DNA from: Neobacillus mesonae
Lineage (GTDB): Bacteria > Bacillota > Bacilli > Paenibacillales > Paenibacillaceae
Assembly (NCBI GenBank): GCA_023715865.1
Contig: JAMBOW010000001.1
Span: forward strand, 2,480,001 to 2,544,000
Length of the DNA: 64,000 nucleotides
Reading direction: 5' to 3'
A program made the translations under genes and the position numbers. Below are positions 1 to 8,442 of this stretch, piece by piece (position 1 is the stretch's first letter; every line of letters starts with the position of its first letter). The notes below the pieces were generated by a model. That model had not been told where the DNA came from, made no database searches, and saw nothing but the letters and a program-made list of their open reading frames with translations.

Positions 1-208
1 GCCATGTTGCAGCAATCCCATAGGACAGCTCTTTAAAATGATCCCTGTCTTGAATAAATGTCAGTCCGTGATAATCTGCGATAAAAAAGAGTGCAGTACA
101 GTTTTCATTTTCGGCTAACTTCAGGGCAGGCTTCATAGCTCCAATATAATTTCCGACATGCACTTTGCCAGTAGGCTTAATACCTGTTAATACGACTTTC
201 TTATCCAT
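1..208 (-). CDS. trpS: Tryptophan--tRNA ligase, N-terminal part
   Basis: This is the first 69 codons of tryptophanyl-tRNA synthetase, which charges tRNA-Trp in the cytoplasm; the rest lies beyond base 1. The N-terminus MDKKVVLTGIKPTGKVHVGN contains the class I nucleotide-binding signature in its TrpS form (PTGKVHVGNYIGA), followed by the conserved FFIADYHGLT segment. The ATG at 208-206 sits behind a strong GGAGGAGG ribosome binding site. A Trp-specific T-box lies directly upstream, which fits the assignment. Only the 5' part can be judged. Confidence 0.93.
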   Translation of the reverse strand, partial: MDKKVVLTGIKPTGKVHVGNYIGAMKPALKLAENENCTALFFIADYHGLTFIQDRDHFKELSYGIAATW

Positions 209-235
209 TTCACAACCTCCTCCTAATTAAGAAAA

Positions 236-540
236 CAACAAAAAGGGGCCTCCCATCCTAAAAAAGGACGAGAAACCCCGTGGTACCACCTTCATTAGCC
301 CGTTATGTATGTAACGGACTCACTTAAGAACGTATCGAAACGAATCGAATGATTCATTTGAATACGCGTCTCTTGTAACGACGAGACTTTCGCCAAAGCC
401 TACTCATTCAACATTTTCGGTTTGGACGCTCAGAAGCCCACTTCAGTACAATCCCTACACTGATTCGCACCAACCATCAGCTCTCTGGAGTATTCGCTAT
501 ACCTACTCTCTTCGTCATCGCGCATCATATTATTTTTACC
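236..540 (-). promoter_or_regulatory. T-box riboswitch leader, Trp specifier
   Basis: The trpS leader carries the T-box core AAGGTGGTACCACG (293-280 on the minus strand). It is followed by a GGGG...CCCC terminator hairpin and a T run near 245-236. In the stem I region the specifier loop reads GAAGTGGGCTTCTGAG, with TGG (440-438) as the specifier codon, matching tRNA-Trp. Uncharged tRNA-Trp should stabilise the antiterminator and switch on trpS. The 5' boundary is approximate. Confidence 0.92.
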
Positions 541-614
541 AAGCAGTTTAAACCTTGTATTCATTTTTATAACAAAACCATACATATGTCAAATATTTAC
601 TGATATCTACATAA

Positions 615-637
615 CAAAAAAAGCCCTTCGGGCTTTC
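615..637 (-). terminator. Intrinsic terminator, distal copy behind the tRNA pair
   Basis: A hairpin AAGCCC-TTCG-GGCTT is followed on the minus strand by a seven-T run. It is almost identical to the terminator at 761-783. Confidence 0.8.
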
Positions 638-760
638 CTTATTTCAAACGGAGAGAGAGGGGTACTCTCCCTCCGGTCGAGACTGCGATGCTTCCCTACC
701 GATGATTATGCTCCGACGAACCCTTTAGGGTTCTCATCCTATCTTACTCGTTTACATAAC

Positions 761-783
761 AAAAAAAGCCCCTTCGGGCTTTC
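761..783 (-). terminator. Intrinsic terminator of the tRNA operon
   Basis: A GC-rich hairpin (AAAGCCC, loop near TTCG, GGGCTTT) followed by a T run on the minus strand lies 13 bases beyond the 3' end of tRNA-Ser. Confidence 0.85.
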
Positions 784-795
784 CTTGTTATTCAA

Positions 796-884
796 CGGAG
801 AGAGAGGGATTCGAACCCTCGCACCGCTTACGCAGTCTAACCCCTTAGCAGAGGGTCCCCTTATAGCCACTTGGGTATCTCTCC
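796..884 (-). tRNA. tRNA-Ser (GCU)
   Basis: The minus strand folds as a class II tRNA with a long variable arm. The acceptor GGAGAGA pairs with TCTCTCC, the anticodon loop CTGCTAA gives anticodon GCT, and the T arm is GAGGG-TTCGAAT-CCCTC. The 3' CCA is not encoded. It lies one base from tRNA-Asn and is probably cotranscribed with it. Confidence 0.96.
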
Positions 885-885
885 A

Positions 886-961
886 TGGCTCCCCGAACAG
901 GACTCGAACCTGTGACAACTCGATTAACAGTCGAGTGCTCTACCAACTGAGCTATCAGGGA
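886..961 (-). tRNA. tRNA-Asn (GUU)
   Basis: A standard 76-nt tRNA with acceptor TCCCTGA/TCGGGGA, anticodon loop CTGTTAA (anticodon GTT) and T loop TTCGAGT. The 3' CCA is encoded, unlike in the neighbouring tRNA-Ser. Confidence 0.97.
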
Positions 962-1102
962 ACATTAGCTGTACTTAATAATTTATCAAAAGATTGAACC
1001 GGAGTCAAGTGGTGCAGCCGGAAGAACACATCATAGAAATACACTAAGTCATAAGCATAAAAAACTCTGCTGTGTTCAGGATTCTCTCAATAATCTCTGG
1101 TC

Positions 1103-1582
1103 TTATGAATTAACTATTTCCGACATTCTCAGCTTTCCGCCACAGCGACCGCAGCGATATTTTCTAACATCTACTTTACGTTTACGCTTGTACACCTGGG
1201 AACAGCTCTGGCAAACCAGTTGGTATTTGTAAGGAAGCGATCTTCGAGCTTTTCCACCCGGCAGTCCCTGACAGTATCTGCTGCCTCCGACTTGTGTCAG
1301 CAGCTGTTTAAATTCAGGATCACGATGCTGATATCCTCTTCCTCGGATATGCAAATGATAATGGCAAAGTTCATGTTTGATGATCTTCTCCACTTCCTCA
1401 GCACCGTGCACCATCAATTGATGAGGATTAATCTCAATACGGTGGCTGCGCAGCATATATCTGCCCCCAGTCGTCGTCAAACGGGCGTTAAAGACAGCCT
1501 CATGCTGAAAAGGCACACCGAAGCTCTCAAGCGAAATTCGCTCGATCCACGCCTGCAGCTCTTCATTTGTCATTTGATTCAT
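1103..1582 (-). CDS. SprT-like zinc metalloprotease family protein
   Basis: A 159-residue protein of the SprT family, like Bacillus YdcK. It has the zinc-binding motif HELCHYHLH near residue 90 with the catalytic Glu, preceded by a region typical of the SprT fold. The C-terminus is a zinc ribbon with two CxxC pairs (CQSC and CGRC). Related proteins such as SPRTN act on DNA-protein crosslinks, but the bacterial small forms are largely uncharacterised. The ATG at 1582 is kept because MNQMTNEELQ starts in line with homologs; the upstream purine stretch is modest. Confidence 0.88.
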   Translation of the reverse strand: MNQMTNEELQAWIERISLESFGVPFQHEAVFNARLTTTGGRYMLRSHRIEINPHQLMVHGAEEVEKIIKHELCHYHLHIRGRGYQHRDPEFKQLLTQVGGSRYCQGLPGGKARRSLPYKYQLVCQSCSQVYKRKRKVDVRKYRCGRCGGKLRMSEIVNS

Positions 1583-1694
1583 TTGATCTCAGCTCACTTC
1601 CGTCCTTCCATACTACTTGAATTGTAACTATACCTTGGGATACACTGTCAAGGAACCATTTATGAACGACTACCTAAAGGGGAGAAACTTTCGT

Positions 1695-2048
1695 ATGTCT
1701 AAGATGCGCTACATCATTTTACAGCATGCCGATCAGCTTGAATTTGTTGAAATGCCGTCCGATTACGCTTACCAGCTAAGCGCTCTCAATCTGAGACTTA
1801 ATAAAGAAATCGATAAGCTCACGGCAAACGCTGTACCCACACTCCCAAGAGCCATTGCCGAGTGTGATCAGCTGGATCTGTTAGAAGAACGTTACGAAAT
1901 TAAGGGCGGCCTGGATTATATTAATCAGCTGGAACAATCCTTTGCCTCTATTAAAGAAGAACATTATCCTCTCATTGCCTTATTAACTGAAATTCGTGCC
2001 CTTCAAGCTCAGCTTGAACAATGGTATGAGGAAGAGGAACTTGTCTAA
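1695..2048 (+). CDS. Conserved hypothetical protein, 117 aa
   Basis: An acidic, Leu/Glu-rich soluble protein I do not recognise. The start MSKMRYIILQ is chosen because AAAGGGGAG lies 10-14 bases upstream; an in-frame extension to 1617 lacks such a site. The C-terminal half (QLEQSFASIKEE... QAQLEQWYEEEELV) is predicted helical and could form a coiled coil. It is divergent from the SprT-like gene and followed by a strong terminator, so it is probably monocistronic. Confidence 0.72.
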   Translation: MSKMRYIILQHADQLEFVEMPSDYAYQLSALNLRLNKEIDKLTANAVPTLPRAIAECDQLDLLEERYEIKGGLDYINQLEQSFASIKEEHYPLIALLTEIRALQAQLEQWYEEEELV

Positions 2049-2081
2049 AACGCTACTGCTCACAGCCATCATATTAAAGCC

Positions 2082-2113
2082 GAAATAACCGTTCTATACA
2101 GAACGGTTATTTC
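2082..2113. terminator. Intrinsic terminator
   Basis: A perfect 14-bp stem GAAATAACCGTTCT with loop ATAC follows the plus-strand gene ending at 2048. No strong T run follows. Confidence 0.7.
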
Positions 2114-2189
2114 GTGTAGACCTGCACTAATTAGGCGCTTCCCCCATATGCTAACGTACAGATGTTAACGTGTGTAAGGAGGGGTTCCC

Positions 2190-2336
2190 TTGCCTCAATG
2201 GCTCAGCAATCAACTCATGCGTGCTTTCCACAAGAAAGACAGTCGTCAAATCAAGCTATTGAATGAATGCTGGTTCTTTTACCGCAGCCGGCCTGGCAAT
2301 GTCAGCGGAATGCAAAACAATGAACCAGGACTATAA
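2190..2336 (+). CDS. cmpA: Cortex morphogenetic protein CmpA
   Basis: A 48-residue protein from a TTG start behind AAGGAGGGG. The sequence PQWLSNQLMRAFHKKDSRQI followed by KLLNECWFFYR matches Bacillus CmpA, recalled as PxWLKKQMQKAFxxKDxxQIKLLNQCWYFYR. In B. subtilis CmpA is a small protein that, with the ClpXP protease, removes SpoIVA from spores with faulty coat or cortex assembly. This copy has about 11 extra C-terminal residues (PGNVSGMQNNEPGL) compared with the 37-residue Bacillus protein. It marks the organism as a spore former. Confidence 0.9.
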   Translation: MPQWLSNQLMRAFHKKDSRQIKLLNECWFFYRSRPGNVSGMQNNEPGL

Positions 2337-2343
2337 GTTACGC

Positions 2344-2395
2344 AGCAGCCGATGAGCTTATCAACATGGATTCATCGGCTGCTTTTATTTTTATT
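2344..2395 (+). terminator. Intrinsic terminator after cmpA
   Basis: A 12-bp stem AGCAGCCGATGA / TCATCGGCTGCT is followed by TTTTATTTTTATT on the plus strand. It overlaps the tex stop codon and may also act on convergent tex transcripts. Confidence 0.9.
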
Positions 2396-4604
2396 CAGCT
2401 GCTTTGTTTGGATTCTTCATCGTCAGTGCCACACGGCCCTTCTTCAGGTCTACGCTCAGCACCCATACCGTTACATTATCCCCTACAGATACAACATCCA
2501 TAGGATGCTTGACGAATCCATCACTCATTTGAGAAATATGGACAAGTCCATCACTCTTAATTCCGATATCTACAAAAGCTCCAAAGTCGATAACATTTCG
2601 AACCGTTCCTTGCAGCTCCATGCCTGCTTCCAAATCCTCAATCTTCAGTACATCTGTACGGAAAATTGGCAGTGGCAGCTCATCCCGCGGGTCACGCCCT
2701 GGACGCTGCAGGCTGTCAAAAATATCGCGAAGCGTAGGTACCCCGACTTCAATTTTGGCTGCCAAATCATCAATACGCTGCTCATCCAAAATACGGGCGA
2801 GCTCTTCACTTCCCAGCTTGTCAAAGTCAACCTTCAGCTCATTAAAAAGCCGGTCCACGACAGCATACGACTCAGGGTGAATCGCCGTACGATCGAGCGG
2901 ATTTCCCCCTTCGGATATCCGCATAAATCCTGCGCACTGCTCAAATGTCTTCGCTCCAAGACGAGGCACTTTTTGCAGTTCCTTGCGGGAAGCAAATTTT
3001 CCGTTCTCTTCTCTGTATTTAACGATATTTTTTGCTATCGTTGAGTTCACGCCAGCAACATACGACAGCAAGGATGGTGAAGCTGTATTCACATCTACAC
3101 CTACATGGTTAACTGCCGATTCAACGACAGCCTTCAAGCTGTCCTCCAGATGCTTTTGAGACACGTCATGCTGATATTGACCTACCCCGATCGCTTTTGG
3201 ATCAATTTTGACCAGCTCTGCAAGCGGATCCTGTACACGGCGGGCAATAGACGCTGCACTGCGCTCTGCCACATCCAGATCAGGGAACTCATCCTGTGCA
3301 AGCTTTGATGCTGAATACACACTGGCGCCTGCCTCGTTAACAATCAGATAGGCAAGTGACTTATCATTGATTTCCTGAATGATCTCAGCCACGAACTGTT
3401 CTGTCTCCCGGGACGCCGTTCCGTTACCGATAACAATCAGCTCGATATCATACGTACGAATTAACTCGTTAAACTTTTCTTTTGCTTCACGCTTTTTATT
3501 GTTGGGCGGTGTTGGATAGGTTACCGCCACTTCAAGCAATTTACCTGTATCATCAACTACTGCAAGCTTACAGCCTGTCCGATACGCAGGATCGACCCCA
3601 AGCACACGTTTACCCTTAATTGGCGGCTGCAGGAGCAGACTGCGCAGATTTCCTGAGAAGATCGAAATCGCTTGATTTTCTCCTTTTTCCGTCAGCTCTG
3701 CTCTTACCTCACGTTCAATGGACGGAGAAATCAGACGCTTGTACGCATCTTCAATGACCAGCTTCAATTGCTCCTCAACAGCCGAGGAAGGCTTCAAAAT
3801 TTGACGGCCGATGTAATTATGAACGGGCTCCGCGTTTACATCCAGACCGATCTTAAGAATATTTTCACGCTCTCCCCGGTTAATGGCTAAAATACGGTGA
3901 GGCGGCATTTTTTTCGCCAGTTCACGGTAACTGTAGTAGTTCTCGTATACGGATTCCACTTCAGCATCCTTCGCTTCAGAAGTAAGTACTCCATGGTCCA
4001 AGGTATAACGGCGAACCCACTTTCTAATTTCCGCATCGTCTGCAATATTTTCAGCTAAAATGTCTAGCGCTCCCGCCAGTGCTGCTTCCGCACTCTCAAC
4101 ACCCAGCTCCTCGTTCACATAGGCAGCAGCTTCTTCAAGCACATTCCCCTGTTTAGGCTGATTCCAAATCCATTCGGATAAAGTCTCAAGTCCTCTTTCC
4201 TTCGCAACGCTGGCGCGCGTTTTTCTTTTTTGACGGTAAGGACGATACAGATCCTCCACTTCCTGAAGCTTCACAGCATCATTAATCGCCTTGGTCAGCT
4301 CAGACGTCAGTTTCCCCTGCTCATCAATGATCCGGATCACCTCGACTTTACGGTCCTCCAGGTTGCGTAAGTATATGGTGCGCTCCTCTACTTGACGCAG
4401 CACGTTCTCATCGAGCTCTCCTGTCATTTCCTTACGGTACCGCGCGATAAACGGAATGGTGTTTCCTTCGTTCAAGAGGCCAACTGTCGTTCTGACCTGT
4501 TTGATGGAAAGCGCAAGCTCCTTAGCAACCTGCTTGACGATCCGCTCTTCCCGTTCCTGTTTCAGTTGTTCCTCATTTACTTCAATCGTTGTTTGATCTG
4601 TCAA
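2391..4604 (-). CDS. tex: Tex family RNA-binding transcription accessory protein
   Basis: A 737-residue Tex protein. The order is an N-terminal helical Tex_N region, a YqgF/RuvC-like fold (VLGVDPAYRTGCKLAVVD near residue 330), helix-hairpin-helix motifs (VNTASPSLLSYVAG...LQKVPRLGAKTFEQCAGF) and a C-terminal S1 RNA-binding domain (GTVRNVIDFGAFVDIGIKSD...HISQ). Tex affects transcription and RNA handling and tolerates toxin-related stress in several bacteria. The TTG at 4604 (TDQTTIEVNEEQ) is chosen over the upstream ATG at 4664 because GAGGAAAGAGGG lies about 7 bases before it. The length fits the family (about 720-780). Confidence 0.93.
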   Translation of the reverse strand: MTDQTTIEVNEEQLKQEREERIVKQVAKELALSIKQVRTTVGLLNEGNTIPFIARYRKEMTGELDENVLRQVEERTIYLRNLEDRKVEVIRIIDEQGKLTSELTKAINDAVKLQEVEDLYRPYRQKRKTRASVAKERGLETLSEWIWNQPKQGNVLEEAAAYVNEELGVESAEAALAGALDILAENIADDAEIRKWVRRYTLDHGVLTSEAKDAEVESVYENYYSYRELAKKMPPHRILAINRGERENILKIGLDVNAEPVHNYIGRQILKPSSAVEEQLKLVIEDAYKRLISPSIEREVRAELTEKGENQAISIFSGNLRSLLLQPPIKGKRVLGVDPAYRTGCKLAVVDDTGKLLEVAVTYPTPPNNKKREAKEKFNELIRTYDIELIVIGNGTASRETEQFVAEIIQEINDKSLAYLIVNEAGASVYSASKLAQDEFPDLDVAERSAASIARRVQDPLAELVKIDPKAIGVGQYQHDVSQKHLEDSLKAVVESAVNHVGVDVNTASPSLLSYVAGVNSTIAKNIVKYREENGKFASRKELQKVPRLGAKTFEQCAGFMRISEGGNPLDRTAIHPESYAVVDRLFNELKVDFDKLGSEELARILDEQRIDDLAAKIEVGVPTLRDIFDSLQRPGRDPRDELPLPIFRTDVLKIEDLEAGMELQGTVRNVIDFGAFVDIGIKSDGLVHISQMSDGFVKHPMDVVSVGDNVTVWVLSVDLKKGRVALTMKNPNKAAE

Positions 4605-5144
4605 AAAAATCCCTCTTTCCTCTAGGATTACCCGGCTCAATCTTGAGTTGGAGAATGCTAGCAAACGAACGGAGCTTCATGCTGCGCCTGTGAAAATGGC
4701 ATTCCAATTGCTCTTGTCCTTAGAGTTATCGATTTGATAAAACCTATCAAAGTTAAACTCTGACAATGGCGAACGCATTCGCTTTTACAGTCCATTCTCA
4801 CGTGCTCCGTATACTTGCTAACTAAAACCTCCAAAAAATATCGAGCCGTCAATTTTCATTTTTATAAAATGCACATATTTTTAGGTTAATAGAAGTCGGT
4901 TTATGCCCCGCTTCATTCTCTATATTTTTCGGTTTTTTAAATCAAGATTTTATCATTCTTTAAAGAATGAAGATACTTTATTATCACAGAACTTGACCTT
5001 AATTTCCACATCTGGTCCCTTTTCTGCCGATTTTAAAGCAAAAAAAGACCGCTCCAGCTCATAGTAACTATGGCCAAAACGGTCTCAAATAAACTAAAGT
5101 AACCATCCGTTAATCAGAATAATAATTTGCTGTTCTTGTTAAAA
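4605..5144. other. Intergenic region between tex and alpha-galactosidase genes
   Basis: 540 bases with no credible gene; a 64-codon reading frame at 4658-4852 lacks a ribosome binding site and coding character. It should hold the tex promoter (a weak TTGTCA...TTTTAT candidate near 4775-4740) and the terminator at 5041-5085. The rest is AT-rich with nothing further recognisable. Confidence 0.6.
5041..5085 (-). terminator. Intrinsic terminator after the alpha-galactosidase gene
   Basis: On the minus strand GACCG...CGGTC with an inner CCATAGT/ACTATG stem is followed by TTTTTTT. Confidence 0.85.
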
Positions 5145-7334
5145 TTACACTCTTTTGAAGCGGTGCAGCTCACTATGGAAATCTCCGTTCTTCATGCCCA
5201 CCGAAATTCCCGCATACATTAGCGCATCTCCGCTGAAGACTCCCTCTCCTTGGACTGAAGCATAATCACTTTCCGGATCTAGTCCGATCAGCTTCAGACG
5301 TGTAAACGGAGCGTTTGGCTCTGCCAGTACACGGAAATAGAATACGGCTACATCTGCCCCGTCTGGAGATACGAACATCCAGGCCGTTTCATTTCCTTCA
5401 AATGGGCTTAAGAGACGGTAGAATACTCCAAATTGTACGAGCTCGCGAATTTCCTTATAGAGTTCGACCTGCTCTTTTACGATCGATTTTTCTTCTTCTG
5501 TAAATTTGGTCAAGTCGAGCTCGTATCCAAAATTACCGGACATCGCAACATTACCCCGAGTTTCGAGCGAAGTCGTGCGATTGACCTGATGGTTTGGTAC
5601 AGCTGAAATATGCGATGCCATCGCACTAACCGGATACACAAGACTTGTTCCATATTGAATTCGCAGACGTGAAACTGCATCCGTATTATCGCTTGTCCAG
5701 GTTTGCGGCATGTAATACAGCATACCTGGATCAAAGCGTCCGCCGCCGCCGGAGCAGCTCTCAAACAGGATATCAGGGAAAGCTGTAGTAATGCGCTCCA
5801 TTACATCGTATAAACCGAGCATGTAACGGTGAGCCGTTTCCTGCTGTCTTTCGGCAGGGAGCTGTGCAGAACCAATTTCGGTCATATTCCGATTCATATC
5901 CCACTTCACATATGTGATCGGTGCACTCGACAAAATATCGGAAATCATCTGAACGATTTCATCTTGTACATCCTTCCGGGACATATCGAGTACAAGCTGC
6001 TGTCTTCCTTCTGTACGGCGTCTGTCAGGCACATGAAGGCACCAGTCCGGATGAGCCTTATACAGATCGCTGTCCGGCGAAATCATCTCTGGCTCAAACC
6101 ATAACCCAAACCGCATGCCTGTGTCCGTCACACGCTTCGCAAGATTGTCGAGCCCATCAGGCAGCTTGTTCTTATCGACCTTCCAGTCTCCCAAAGAGGA
6201 GTTGTCGCTGTCACGGTGACCGAACCAGCCATCGTCCAGGACAAACAGCTCAATACCCAGCTCCTTGCCAGCCTGTGCGATGCTCTCAATCTTGTCCGCA
6301 TTAAAGTTAAAATACGTCGCCTCCCAGTTGTTAACGAGGATCGGACGCTCCTTATCTCTATAGTTGCCGCGTGCCAATCTCTCTCTGTACAGAGCATGAT
6401 AACTGCGAGACATTCCGCCAAGACCTTGATCAGAATACACCATGACAACCTCAGGTGTCTGGAAAGACTCCCCTGGCGTCAGCAGCCATCCGAATTCAAA
6501 CGGATTGATGCCGAGAGACAGCCGTGTTGTCTTGAACTGATCCACTTCTGCTGCGGCAACAAAGCTTCCGCTGTATACAAGGCTGAACCCATATACCTCG
6601 CCAGATACCTCAGTCGCTCCAGGTGAAAGAAGCGCTGCGAACGGATTTTGCTGATGACTGCTTGATCCGCGGCGGCTTTCGACACTTTGAGTCCCAACCG
6701 TAAGCGGCTTGCGGATAATATCCCGTTCTCTCACCCAGGCACCGGACAATTGTAACCAGTCGTAATTGGCATGAGGAAAATCAATGCTTGCACTCAGCGC
6801 GCGCAGAATTTCGCTTGTTTCATTCCCGGCATTTGTAATACGAGCTGAACGAGTGATTGCATTATATTTATCAAAGGCTGTATAAGACAGCTCCAGCTTA
6901 ATTCCGGCTGTAGCGTCTTCAAGCTGAATAATTAAAGTATCGGCTTCACTCTCCTGCTCCACATACGTTGCAGGAAGTCCAGCAAGCTGCGGCTTGCCGC
7001 GAACAATGCTGTGACCTGTATAAAGAAACTCGGTAATAGTGGAACCGTTTTCTTGTTTCAGCTGAAAAGCAGGATTTCTAAAGTCACTGGTACCATATAC
7101 GGGATATTCCTGAGGCAGCGTATCAAACGAGATACTGCGATCCTCAGGCACCGGATTCGGGCTGAAAGAGGAACGTTCCTGGCGTACATGAAGCCAGCTT
7201 AAATCACCATGTCTAAGTCTTTTTCCGTAGTAAAGATGGGTCAAATGTCCTGTAGGCAATACCTGAAATACATAACTTGCTTCTAAAGTTTGCAGATGAA
7301 ATAATCGCTTTTCTTCAGTATAGAAAATCCCCAT
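5145..7334 (-). CDS. GH36 alpha-galactosidase
   Basis: A 729-residue cytosolic glycoside hydrolase family 36 enzyme that releases terminal alpha-linked galactose from sugars such as melibiose and raffinose. The N-terminal beta-sandwich leads into a TIM barrel. It has the nucleophile motif KWDMNR, the SCSGGGGRFD loop and the acid/base motif WTSDNTDA. No signal peptide is present, so oligosaccharides would have to be imported; no transporter is adjacent. The start at 7334 (MGIFYTEEKR) has GGAGGG five bases upstream; the longer frame from 7361 lacks one. A cre-like site upstream suggests carbon catabolite control. Confidence 0.92.
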   Translation of the reverse strand: MGIFYTEEKRLFHLQTLEASYVFQVLPTGHLTHLYYGKRLRHGDLSWLHVRQERSSFSPNPVPEDRSISFDTLPQEYPVYGTSDFRNPAFQLKQENGSTITEFLYTGHSIVRGKPQLAGLPATYVEQESEADTLIIQLEDATAGIKLELSYTAFDKYNAITRSARITNAGNETSEILRALSASIDFPHANYDWLQLSGAWVRERDIIRKPLTVGTQSVESRRGSSSHQQNPFAALLSPGATEVSGEVYGFSLVYSGSFVAAAEVDQFKTTRLSLGINPFEFGWLLTPGESFQTPEVVMVYSDQGLGGMSRSYHALYRERLARGNYRDKERPILVNNWEATYFNFNADKIESIAQAGKELGIELFVLDDGWFGHRDSDNSSLGDWKVDKNKLPDGLDNLAKRVTDTGMRFGLWFEPEMISPDSDLYKAHPDWCLHVPDRRRTEGRQQLVLDMSRKDVQDEIVQMISDILSSAPITYVKWDMNRNMTEIGSAQLPAERQQETAHRYMLGLYDVMERITTAFPDILFESCSGGGGRFDPGMLYYMPQTWTSDNTDAVSRLRIQYGTSLVYPVSAMASHISAVPNHQVNRTTSLETRGNVAMSGNFGYELDLTKFTEEEKSIVKEQVELYKEIRELVQFGVFYRLLSPFEGNETAWMFVSPDGADVAVFYFRVLAEPNAPFTRLKLIGLDPESDYASVQGEGVFSGDALMYAGISVGMKNGDFHSELHRFKRV

Positions 7335-7390
7335 ATTTCCCTCCATCATCTCTGTTCTCAAGCTGTCTAGTTTAAAAAAGATTCAATAAA

Positions 7391-7404
7391 AAAGAGCGCT
7401 TTCA
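7391..7404 (-). promoter_or_regulatory. Candidate CcpA (cre) site upstream of the alpha-galactosidase gene
   Basis: On the minus strand TGAAAGCGCTCTTT matches the first ten bases of the cre consensus TGAAAGCGNTNNCA and deviates at the end. It lies 57-70 bases before the start codon, a plausible place for catabolite repression of an alpha-galactosidase. Confidence 0.5.
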
Positions 7405-7525
7405 ACAACTTGAGCCGAAAATTTTATTTTTTTCTCTCATCAGTATAGAAGTCTATGGAACCGAATGCAATGAATTATCTTCGGAATTCACAAATCCAGC
7501 AGCCAAAAAATATACCAATCCAATA

Positions 7526-7562
7526 CAAAAAGAGCACACAACCTACTTAGGCTGTGCACTCT
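7526..7562 (-). terminator. Intrinsic terminator after ndoA
   Basis: The stem AGAGTGCACA / TGTGTGCTCT on the minus strand is followed by TTTTG. It ends the alr-ndoAI-ndoA unit. Confidence 0.85.
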
Positions 7563-7578
7563 TCTTGTCAGAACAGCT

Positions 7579-7929
7579 TTAAAAATCAATCAATCCTAGA
7601 CTGATTTGCAGGGATTCATTAACAAGCTTCATCGTCTCATCGTCCAAATGTGTAATTTTGTCTGTAAGACGCTGCTTATCAATGGTTCTGATCTGCTCAA
7701 GTAAAACAACTGAATCCCGATCGAAACCGTGCAATTCCGCATCAATTTCCACGTGGGTCGGCAGCTTCGCCTTCTGAATCTGAGCCGTGATGGCCGCAAC
7801 GATACAAGTAGGACTAAAACGGTTGCCGATATCATTTTGGATTACAAGCACCGGTCTGACTCCCCCTTGCTCGGAACCGACAACGGGTGAAAGATCCGCA
7901 AAAAATACGTCGCCGCGTTTAACGATCAA
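7579..7929 (-). CDS. ndoA: mRNA interferase EndoA (MazF family toxin)
   Basis: A 116-residue MazF-fold endoribonuclease nearly identical in pattern to Bacillus Ndo[21 protein letters not shown], then [12 protein letters not shown] and [16 protein letters not shown]. subtilis EndoA cuts mRNA at UACAU-type sites. It starts three bases after the antitoxin stop, so the two are translationally linked. The position after alr is the conserved Bacillaceae order. The conserved Arg of the RPVLVIQND segment and the downstream Thr/Gln region are present, so the toxin looks intact. Confidence 0.96.
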   Translation of the reverse strand: MIVKRGDVFFADLSPVVGSEQGGVRPVLVIQNDIGNRFSPTCIVAAITAQIQKAKLPTHVEIDAELHGFDRDSVVLLEQIRTIDKQRLTDKITHLDDETMKLVNESLQISLGLIDF

Positions 7930-7932
7930 TGT

Positions 7933-8232
7933 TTACACCCCGCTCACTAAGCGGCCCAGAGTGCTGTCTGCATCATCCTCCGCGTGAAAAGCTTCAGAAG
8001 CCATGGTCAAATTAATCTTGGCCATTTCCATATAGCCCCGCTGCATGGACTCGCGGATGTAACGCTTCTTCCGCTCGTTCAAATACAGCTTCATGGCTTG
8101 CCTAATAAATTCACTGCGGTTTGAATTCTCCATTGCTACAATACCATCCACTTCCTGCAAGAGATGATCCGGCAAACTAATCATAATCCGTTTGGTGTTC
8201 TGTACATTGGTCAAGTTCTCTTCCACCCCCAC
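7933..8232 (-). CDS. ndoAI: EndoAI antitoxin (ribbon-helix-helix)
   Basis: A 99-residue antitoxin with an N-terminal ribbon-helix-helix DNA-binding domain (KRIMISLPDHLLQEVDGIV...NRSEFIRQAMKLYL) and a toxin-binding tail (RGYMEMAKINLTMASEA...LGRLVSGV) that matches Bacillus NdoAI. It neutralises EndoA and probably represses the pair. The start is uncertain: the frame opens at GTG 8232, but a second GTG and a TTG (LTNVQNTKRI) lie just downstream of a GGGGGTGG stretch. Confidence 0.94.
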   Translation of the reverse strand: MGVEENLTNVQNTKRIMISLPDHLLQEVDGIVAMENSNRSEFIRQAMKLYLNERKKRYIRESMQRGYMEMAKINLTMASEAFHAEDDADSTLGRLVSGV

Positions 8233-8442
8233 ACAAAAACCTTACGCCACTGTGAACCAGTATAACGTTATTTCAGGAAATTTATACAAGAGGATATATA
8301 TGCCCCGCGTATATCAACTATGCATTACTCATTATAAACGGTATGATCTCATACGTACATCATCCATTTTGCGAATAACTACACATTTCGCGGACATTAG
8401 ACGAAAATCCTCTTTCCAAAGAAGAAAAATTCCCAGAAATTT

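Larger units (their letters stand above)
615..830. repeat. Imperfect duplication of terminator plus tRNA-Ser 3' tail
   Basis: The stretch around 615-662 (terminator hairpin, then ACGGAGAGAGAGGG) is nearly repeated at 761-810, where the same bases are the terminator and the 3' end of tRNA-Ser. The sequence between (663-760) no longer folds as a tRNA. It may be the remnant of a duplicated tRNA unit; this is inference. Confidence 0.5.

Noticed and set aside
785..997. A 70-codon plus-strand ORF
   Set aside because: It runs antisense through two clear tRNA genes.
4658..4852. A 64-codon minus-strand ORF upstream of tex
   Set aside because: It has no ribosome site, odd composition and lies where the tex promoter is expected.
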